A stretch of 64,000 nt of DNA from assembly GCF_028209395.1 (NCBI RefSeq), contig NZ_JAQLDQ010000010.1, positions 1 through 64,000 on the forward strand, written 5' to 3'. Origin of the DNA: Collinsella aerofaciens. GTDB lineage: Bacteria > Actinomycetota > Coriobacteriia > Coriobacteriales > Coriobacteriaceae. The translations under genes and the position numbers were made by a program. Positions 58,898 to 64,000 of this stretch are shown piece after piece. The notes under the pieces were generated by a model. The model was not told the origin of the DNA, searched no databases, and was given only the letters and a program-made list of their open reading frames with translations. How positions within the stretch are numbered: the first letter of the stretch is position 1; every line of letters begins with the position of its first letter.

Positions 58898-60859
58898 ATG
58901 GAACAGAGGGTCCTCGGGGGAAGATACCTCCTCAAGGATAAGGTGGGAACAGGCGGCATGGCGACCGTCTACCGTGCACAGGACCAGGTCCTCGACCGCA
59001 CGGTTGCCGTCAAGATCATGCTGCCGCAGTATGCTGGCGACGCAACCTTCGCCGCACGCTTTAAGCAGGAGGCCCAGGCAGCAGCCGGTCTCTCCTCCCC
59101 CTATATCGTGGGCGTCTACGATTGGGGCAAGGACGGCGACACCTATTACATCGTCATGGAGTACCTGCGCGGCACCGACCTTAAGAGCGGCATCAAGAGC
59201 CACGGCGCCCTCGACCCCAAGAAGGTCGCCCAGATCGGCTCGCAGATCAGCTCCGCGCTTTCGGTCGCCCACAAGCACGAGATCATCCACCGCGACATTA
59301 AGCCGCAGAACATCATGGTGCTGCCCGACGGCAACATCAAGGTGATGGACTTTGGCATCGCGCGCGCCAAGAACAGCCACCTCACGCAAGACAACAACGT
59401 GCTGGGAACCGCCCACTACGTCAGCCCCGAGCAGACCCGCGGTCAGGACCTCGGCCCCACCTCGGATATCTACTCGCTGGGCGTCGTGATGTACGAGTGC
59501 GCCACCGGCCGCGTTCCCTTTGACGGTGACGACGCCATCTCGGTCGCACTCAAGCAAGTCAACGAGCTGCCTATTCCGCCGAGCCAGATCAACTCCGGTG
59601 TCGACGCCGACCTTGAGCGCATCATCCTCAAGTGCATGGAGAAGGACCCGGCAAACCGCTTCCAGACCGCCGACGAGCTTCGTCAGGTGCTCAACAGCTA
59701 CCTGTCGGGCCGTGCCGTCAACGTCTCGGAGCCCACGCGCATCATCGGTGCCCCCGGTGAGCTGGGCGCCACCAAGACTCGCGAGCTTTCCGATCAGACG
59801 CGCGCCATGGTGCGTCCCGTCTCGGGCGTGAGCGGCCAGAATACCGCCCGTAGCTCGGTTTCGGGCTCCACCGGCTCCTACGAGGTCGAAAAGCCCAAAT
59901 CCAACAAGAACAAGATCATCGCCGCCGTGGTGGCAGCCGTTGCCGTCATCGGCATCGTGGTGGCCTTTGCCACAGGACTCTTTGGCGGCGAGCAGGTCAC
60001 CGTGCCCGATGTGCTGGGCAAGGACCAGCAGACTGCCGTCGAGCTGATCAAGGAAGCCGGCCTCGAGGTCGGCACCATCGACCAAAGCTACAACGACGAT
60101 GTCGACGAGGGCAAGGTCGCCGAGCAGACGCCCAACGGCAACACCAAGAAGGCCAAGGGCACCAAGGTGAACCTGGTAATCTCCAAGGGTCCCAAGCCCT
60201 CCGAGAAGGTTGAGGTTCCCCGGCTTGTCGGCCTGACCAAGGACCAGGCCGAGGCCGCGCTGGCAAGCGTTGGCCTGAAGGGCAACGCCTCCGAGGAGGC
60301 CAACGAGGCCGATGAGGGCCAGGTCTTTGAGCAGGGCACCGAAGCCGGTAAGGAAGTCGCGAAGGGCACGACCATCTCGTACAAGGTCTCGAGCGGCCCG
60401 GATACCACGTCCGTCCCCGATCTGACCGACATGACCGAGGCCCAGGCGCGCAACGCCCTCGATATGGCAGGCTTTGGCGTCGACGTTAGCTACCAGGAGA
60501 ACGACTCGGTTACCGAGGGCACCGTGATCAGCTGGAACCCCAGTGGCAAGCAGAAGCCCGGCGCCACGATTACCGTCGTCATTGCCAAGAAGTCCGGCAA
60601 GGCCAGTGTTCCGGGCAACCTGTACGGCAAGAGCATCTCCGCCGCCGTCACCGCGCTCAACAACGCCGGTTTCTATAACATCGGCTTCTGTGACCAGAAC
60701 GGCAATCCCGTAAGCGGTAACGAGGATGCCACCGTTACAGGCGTCTCCCCCACTGGCAAGCAGTCCACCGACAGCACGATTACGCTGACGGTCGCACTTT
60801 CTGGCTCGGGTTCGGGCTCTGGCTCGGGCACGGGTGACGATTCCGGTACGACCAACTAG
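58898..60859 (+). CDS. pknB: PASTA-domain Ser/Thr protein kinase
   Basis: A 653-aa receptor-type kinase. The N-terminal kinase domain has Lys39 in VAVKIM, the catalytic loop HRDIKPQN with Asp133, and DFG at 151-153. A juxtamembrane linker and one transmembrane helix (about 340-361) follow. Outside the cell there are four PASTA repeats (starting near VTVPDVLG, VEVPRLVG, TSVPDLTD and ASVPGNLY) and a Ser/Gly tail. PASTA repeats sense muropeptides or lipid II, and the kinase regulates wall synthesis and division. AGGAG precedes ATG 58898; an ATG 15 nt upstream lacks a site. Confidence 0.95.
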   Translation: MEQRVLGGRYLLKDKVGTGGMATVYRAQDQVLDRTVAVKIMLPQYAGDATFAARFKQEAQAAAGLSSPYIVGVYDWGKDGDTYYIVMEYLRGTDLKSGIKSHGALDPKKVAQIGSQISSALSVAHKHEIIHRDIKPQNIMVLPDGNIKVMDFGIARAKNSHLTQDNNVLGTAHYVSPEQTRGQDLGPTSDIYSLGVVMYECATGRVPFDGDDAISVALKQVNELPIPPSQINSGVDADLERIILKCMEKDPANRFQTADELRQVLNSYLSGRAVNVSEPTRIIGAPGELGATKTRELSDQTRAMVRPVSGVSGQNTARSSVSGSTGSYEVEKPKSNKNKIIAAVVAAVAVIGIVVAFATGLFGGEQVTVPDVLGKDQQTAVELIKEAGLEVGTIDQSYNDDVDEGKVAEQTPNGNTKKAKGTKVNLVISKGPKPSEKVEVPRLVGLTKDQAEAALASVGLKGNASEEANEADEGQVFEQGTEAGKEVAKGTTISYKVSSGPDTTSVPDLTDMTEAQARNALDMAGFGVDVSYQENDSVTEGTVISWNPSGKQKPGATITVVIAKKSGKASVPGNLYGKSISAAVTALNNAGFYNIGFCDQNGNPVSGNEDATVTGVSPTGKQSTDSTITLTVALSGSGSGSGSGTGDDSGTTN

Positions 60860-60910
60860 TCGCCACCCCACCGCTCATCACGGCTCTCGCCGCAAACATA
60901 TTCGCTCACA

Positions 60911-60951
60911 GGCGCCCGCTTGCTCCCCCAGCAAGCGGGCGCTTCGTTTTT
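60911..60951 (+). terminator. Terminator of the kinase/PBP cluster
   Basis: GCGCCCGCTTGC-loop-GCAAGCGGGCGC (12 bp, perfect) is followed by TTCGTTTTT about 50 bp after the pknB stop. A standard strong intrinsic terminator. Confidence 0.93.
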
Positions 60952-60964
60952 GACATGGCATTGA

Positions 60965-61089
60965 ACCAGAAGAACCCGGCACCGTAGCGGTACCGGGCTC
61001 GATATTCCTCTGGTGCCCCCGGGCGAATTCAACCCCCCCCCGCGGGAAATTGGTGACGCGGGTGTCGACGGCTCGAACCCTGCCCTTAG
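60965..61089. repeat. Rearranged tRNA-Arg fragments next to the intact tRNA
   Basis: Positions 60965-61034 repeat 61090-61160 at a constant 125-nt offset: the terminator stem and the 3' end of the tRNA including its CCA. After a run of nine C residues (about 61033-61041), 61050-61072 carries a piece of the tRNA T-arm region in the opposite orientation (GCGGGTGTCGACGG). It is therefore a chimera of direct and inverted tRNA fragments, and no complete second tRNA can be folded. Confidence 0.75.
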
Positions 61090-61097
61090 ACCAGAAG

Positions 61098-61124
61098 AGC
61101 CCGGCACCGTGGTGGTACCGGGCT
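61098..61124 (-). terminator. Hairpin downstream of tRNA-Arg
   Basis: AGCCCGGCACC / GGTACCGGGCT forms an 11-bp stem with one wobble. It lies 12 nt after the CCA end of the tRNA on the minus strand and is also present in the duplicated copy. Confidence 0.6.
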
Positions 61125-61135
61125 CGACAAATCTC

Positions 61136-61211
61136 TGGTGCCCCCGGGCGGATTCGAACCGTCGACACCCGCTTTAGGAGAGCGGTGCTCTATCCCCTGA
61201 GCTACGGAGGC
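61136..61211 (-). tRNA. tRNA-Arg (anticodon CCU)
   Basis: A 76-nt cloverleaf with encoded CCA. The acceptor stem GCCTCCG pairs with CGGGGGC (one G-U). The D-arm is GCTC...GAGC, and the anticodon arm CCGCT-CTCCTAA-AGCGG gives anticodon CCT, reading AGG. The T-arm contains GGTTCGAATCC. A complete and normal tRNA. Confidence 0.95.
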
Positions 61212-61292
61212 ATGTTGTATTAGTGTAGCAGATTTACGCCGCTGTAATGCAGCGTATACCCACTCTTCGAAGTTGCGGTGGAACAGCCCTCC
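61212..61292. other. Upstream region of tRNA-Arg
   Basis: Short gap between the tRNA 5' end and the repeat array. Minus-strand TACACTAATACA directly upstream of the tRNA is a plausible -10 region. Nothing else is seen. Confidence 0.35.
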
Positions 61293-61497
61293 GGAAAGTG
61301 CGTCCCACTATCCAGGCAAATTCTGGGTCAGACTTTCCCCATGGGACCTCGCTGGGAAACTGTGTCCCAGAATTTCGACTCGAAACGGGACACGGTTTCC
61401 CAAACGGGCCCGTTCCGGAAACTACATCCCGCAATCGGCACTCGAACCGGGATGCACTTTCCCGATCGAGCCTCATGGGAAACCGCGTCCCACTTTA
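61293..61497. repeat. 62-bp-period hairpin array (third locus)
   Basis: Three complete 46-nt palindromes (61293-61338, 61355-61400, 61417-61462) and a final half unit from 61478. The period is 62 bp, with 16-nt linkers between complete units and 15 nt before the last half unit. The second unit is the best stem (GGAAACTGTGTCCC with GGGACACGGTTTCC). Linkers are themselves partly palindromic (AACGGGCCCGTT). Confidence 0.88.
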
Positions 61498-61516
61498 GGG
61501 GGGCGCTCTTTAATGG

Positions 61517-61915
61517 CTAGTTGCCTTTGTGGAAGAGGTTTTTGATAACGGAGGGGATGCTCTTGGCGCCCTTAGCCGTCACATCGATAAAGTCAGGCGA
61601 ACGCACGAGCTTATCCTCGTCGACGTACTTGCGGACCGCGCGCAACGTCTCTTTGTCGTCGCGCGTCGAAAACGTAAAGTGACCGTTGTCCTTGGTGAAG
61701 ATGGCAAAACGCGTAATCTTCTTGGTGCCGCGCAAAACCTCGGCGGCAATATAGTCGACCTCGTCCCACGGGATTTGGATATAATCCTCGGGATTACGCT
61801 CGTTATAGTACTCAAACGCCTTATTGCCCACCATCACGTTACCGTGACTGGTAAGCCCCATCAGGCAGGTTGCCGGCGTTGCCAGATCGACCGTGCTGTT
61901 CTGAGATTGCGCCAT
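61517..61915 (-). CDS. DUF956 (ManO-like) mannose-PTS accessory protein
   Basis: A 132-aa cytosolic protein of the DUF956 family, nearly always encoded at the end of mannose-type PTS operons. Recognisable stretches are GLTSHGNVMVGNKAFEYYN and IPWDEVDYIAAEV, followed by FAIFTKDNGHFTF. A regulatory role on the mannose PTS is inferred from this association, and the mechanism is not known. A long GGAGGGCGAGG site precedes the start. A terminator-like hairpin lies between the EIID gene and this one, so its expression is probably set below that of the transporter. Confidence 0.88.
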   Translation of the reverse strand: MAQSQNSTVDLATPATCLMGLTSHGNVMVGNKAFEYYNERNPEDYIQIPWDEVDYIAAEVLRGTKKITRFAIFTKDNGHFTFSTRDDKETLRAVRKYVDEDKLVRSPDFIDVTAKGAKSIPSVIKNLFHKGN

Positions 61916-61944
61916 ACGCGCCTCGCCCTCCAATAAAAACAATC

Positions 61945-61980
61945 GGACCGCATCCAGTGTACCCACCGGGTGCGGTCCGT
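61945..61980 (-). terminator. Terminator/attenuator between manZ and the DUF956 gene
   Basis: On the minus strand GGACCGCACCC-loop-GGATGCGGTCC is followed by GATTGTTTTTATT, immediately before the DUF956 ribosome-binding site. It should end most transcripts of the transporter operon and let a fraction continue. Confidence 0.8.
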
Positions 61981-62035
61981 TTCAATGGCTCAAAAGCCCT
62001 TGCCTAGCAACTCTCGGTCTTAAGCCGAAGCGTGC

Positions 62036-62956
62036 TTACATGAAGCCGCAGACGCGACCGATGATGCCGACGGCGAAGAGAGCCAGGATGATGACGATCG
62101 GGCTGACCTTCTTCTTGAGGAGCTTGCAGACCAGAAGGGTCAGGCACACGGCGGCAAGGCCGGGGATGAGCTGATCGAGGTTGGCCTGAAGCGTGGTGAC
62201 CTTCACCGGGTCGAGTGCGTTGGCACCGACAGAGCTGTACATCGTCAATGCCTGCTTGATGCCCTCAGAACCGGCGGGCAGGTTGGCCCAGTCGATATAG
62301 GCGCCAGCGGACTGCGTGACCTTGGAGACGACCGGGGTGAAGGAGATGGACACCCAGCGCTCGACCAGGGCGCCGATGATGAACATACCCAGGATGGAAG
62401 CACCCTCGGTGACCTTGCCCATCAGACCGCCGGAGAGGTCCTTGGCGATGGAGGAGCCGACCTTGTAGCCAAACTCCTGCGTGTACCACAGGAAGGCGTA
62501 ACGGATGATGTTCCACGCGAAGAAGAACAGCAGCGGACCGGCGATGCTGCCGGACAGGGCCAGGGAAGCGCCCAGTGCACCCAGAATCGGGCGAAGGGTG
62601 AACCAGAAGGCGGGGTCGCCGACGCCGGCGAGCGGGCCCATCATACCGACCTTGACGCCCTGAATGGCGACGTCGTCAATCGGAGCACCGTTGGCGCGCT
62701 CCTCCTCGAGGGCGAGGGTAACGCCAATGACGGGGGCGGAAACATAGGGGTGGGTGTTATAGAACTCCAGGTGGCGCTTAAGAGCGGCAATCTGGTCATC
62801 CTTGCTGGTGTAGAGCTTCTTGATCGCAGGGATCATTGCGAAGCACCAGCCGCCGTTCTGCATACGCTCGTAGTTCCACGAGCCCTGAAGGAACTGATGA
62901 CGGAAGCAAACCTTCTTACGGTCAGCCTTGGTGAGCTGAATCTTGTTCTCTGCCAT
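62036..62956 (-). CDS. manZ: Mannose-type PTS EIID component
   Basis: A 306-aa membrane component of the mannose/fructose/sorbose PTS family. The N-terminus MAENKIQLTKADRKKVCFRHQFLQGSWNYERMQNGGW is the classical EIID start (split here only by position; key residues FLQGSWNYERMQ), then LEFYNTHPYV and GMMGPLAGVGDP. Hydrophobic helices cluster in the C-terminal half. It partners EIIC in sugar translocation. GGAGGGG lies upstream of ATG 62956. Confidence 0.93.
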   Translation of the reverse strand: MAENKIQLTKADRKKVCFRHQFLQGSWNYERMQNGGWCFAMIPAIKKLYTSKDDQIAALKRHLEFYNTHPYVSAPVIGVTLALEEERANGAPIDDVAIQGVKVGMMGPLAGVGDPAFWFTLRPILGALGASLALSGSIAGPLLFFFAWNIIRYAFLWYTQEFGYKVGSSIAKDLSGGLMGKVTEGASILGMFIIGALVERWVSISFTPVVSKVTQSAGAYIDWANLPAGSEGIKQALTMYSSVGANALDPVKVTTLQANLDQLIPGLAAVCLTLLVCKLLKKKVSPIVIILALFAVGIIGRVCGFM

Positions 62957-62972
62957 ATGTATCACTCCCCTC

Positions 62973-63791
62973 CTACTCGTAATCGTTCAGAATGTCGCCG
63001 AGCGGGTCACCGGAGCCACCGCCCATGCCGCCACCCTGCTTGGCCAGATCCTTAAGGCCAAGGTAGATGAGGGCAAGGGAGATGCCGATGAGGCCAAGGG
63101 CGATCAGCGTGAGCTGAGGGATGGCAGCAAGGACAAAGCCGAGGATGAAGAACGGCCAGGTCTCCTTGGTGGCCATCATGTTGATGACCATGGCGTAACC
63201 GACGGAAGCGACCATGCCGCCGCCGACAGCCATGCCGCCGGACAGCCAATCGGGCATAGCGTTAAGCGCGTTGGTAACGGCCTCGGCCGGGATGATGCAC
63301 AGAAGTACTGCCGGGATGGCGATACGAACACCCTGCATGAGGATGCCGGCGTACTGCCAACGCTCGATGCCGGCGAAGTCGCCCTTCTCGGCGCAGGCGT
63401 CCATGCCGTGAACCATAGCGGTAGCCAGGGTACGGCAGATCATGGTCAGGAACAGGCCAGCGACCGACAGCGGGACGGCGACGGCGATGGCGGCGGTAAC
63501 GGCCTTGGCCGAATCGGTGGCGCCACCGTTGAGGGCGAGCACCATGATGATCGAAGAAGCGACCGAGGCCAGAGCGGCGTCAGGCGCGACGGCGGCGCCG
63601 ACGTTAGCCCAGCCAAGGGCCATCATCTGGAGCGAACCGCCCAGGAGGATGCCCTCCTGAAGGTGACCGGTTACGAGACCGATAAGCGTGCATGCCACGA
63701 GCGGCTGATGGAACTGGAACTCATCCAGAATGCCTTCCATACCGGCAAGCAACGCGACAATCGCAACAAGCAGAATAGTGATTGCAGACAT
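62973..63791 (-). CDS. manY: Mannose-type PTS EIIC component
   Basis: A 272-aa membrane protein of the mannose PTS EIIC family with several long helices. LIGLVTGHLQEGILLGGSLQ and ALGWANVGAAVAPDAALASV are family signatures. The C-terminal tail is Gly-rich (QGGGMGGGSGD). It forms the sugar channel with EIID, 16 bp downstream. The start has GGAGGG upstream. Confidence 0.93.
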   Translation of the reverse strand: MSAITILLVAIVALLAGMEGILDEFQFHQPLVACTLIGLVTGHLQEGILLGGSLQMMALGWANVGAAVAPDAALASVASSIIMVLALNGGATDSAKAVTAAIAVAVPLSVAGLFLTMICRTLATAMVHGMDACAEKGDFAGIERWQYAGILMQGVRIAIPAVLLCIIPAEAVTNALNAMPDWLSGGMAVGGGMVASVGYAMVINMMATKETWPFFILGFVLAAIPQLTLIALGLIGISLALIYLGLKDLAKQGGGMGGGSGDPLGDILNDYE

Positions 63792-63809
63792 GTATCGGAC
63801 CCTCCTTTA

Positions 63810-64000
63810 CTATGCTTGAGCGGCCAGTTCGGCCTTAGCTTTCTTCAACATGGCGTCGAGATCCTCGGAGGAATCCGAAGGAACCTTGCGGACCTCGAAC
63901 TTGACGCCCTTGGCCTTGAGAGCCTCGATGGTCTTGACATCGTCATCGCCCATAGCGACAGCGTTAGTGACGACGACCTTGCCCTTGGAGTGGGCCATGG
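63810..64000 (-). CDS. manX: Mannose-type PTS EIIB or EIIAB component, partial
   Basis: Only the C-terminal 63 or so residues are in the window, and the gene continues past position 64000. The segment KGKVVVTNAVAMGDDDV...VKFEVRKVPSDSSEDL matches the end of a mannose-type EIIB domain. Whether EIIA is fused in front cannot be seen. An ATG at 63998 is internal to the domain, not the start. Confidence 0.85.
   Translation of the reverse strand, partial: MAHSKGKVVVTNAVAMGDDDVKTIEALKAKGVKFEVRKVPSDSSEDLDAMLKKAKAELAAQA

Noticed and set aside
58886..60871. Minus-strand open frame of about 660 codons
   Set aside because: Exact antisense of pknB, whose kinase and PASTA motifs are unambiguous.

Overview
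The window reads as chromosomal DNA of a strictly anaerobic, high-GC, Gram-positive gut actinomycete of the class Coriobacteriia, most likely Collinsella. The main reasons are the actinobacterial fhaA-fhaB-PP2C-SEDS/PBP-pknB cell-wall signalling block, a single-chain pyruvate:ferredoxin oxidoreductase, carbamate kinase, two PTS systems, and LytS/LytTR and membrane-bound LuxR regulators. The genus call is inferred from gene content and not tested by search.

Layout. 0.2-9 kb (all minus strand): a phosphodiesterase, then two similar LytS/LytTR two-component pairs with a glycosyltransferase, an MFS transporter and a zinc-phospholipase-like protein. 9-12 kb: amidohydrolase plus APC permease. 12.2-13.2 kb: membrane-anchored C39-like cysteine peptidase. 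13.7-19.2 kb: a complete lactose/cellobiose-type PTS operon (PRD regulator, EIIA, EIIB, EIIC, 6-phospho-beta-glycosidase). 19.6 kb: carbamate kinase. 21-24.4 kb: AAA/DUF4143 ATPase, a hairpin-repeat array and an IS3-type element sitting inside a 58-bp perfect inverted repeat. 24.5-28 kb: nifJ. 28.4-35.7 kb: an accessory island of visibly lower GC bounded by two directly repeated copies of an FHA gene segment. 35.2-39 kb: a secreted protein / Ser-Thr kinase / FHA operon. 39-44.5 kb: recR, ybaB, dnaX and small proteins. 44.6-50.2 kb: an ABC cassette with a small secreted protein and a double-module membrane LuxR regulator. 50.7-60.9 kb: the Ser/Thr kinase, FHA, PP2C, SEDS-PBP and PASTA-kinase cluster. 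61.1-64 kb: tRNA-Arg(CCU), DUF956 and a mannose-type PTS running off the window.

Most interesting system. Inside the island a PapB/SCIFF-type radical SAM-SPASM enzyme is followed by two short Cys-rich peptides (67 and 59 aa). They share the N-terminus MKHIHP, and almost every Cys is followed two to five residues later by Asp. This is the signature of ranthipeptide (freyrasin-like, Cys-to-Asp thioether) precursors. A 35-aa one-helix membrane peptide with a strong ribosome-binding site follows, and a convergently oriented ABC exporter and a decayed methyltransferase gene complete the island. The second precursor and the 35-aa peptide are shorter than usual gene-calling limits and could easily be missed.

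Other notable points are a SEDS glycosyltransferase fused to its class B PBP, palindromic repeat arrays with an exact 62-bp period at three loci, a second tandem hairpin array of about 80 bp period, and rearranged tRNA-Arg fragments beside the intact tRNA. Start codons were chosen by ribosome-binding site and family alignment from memory. No database search was run.
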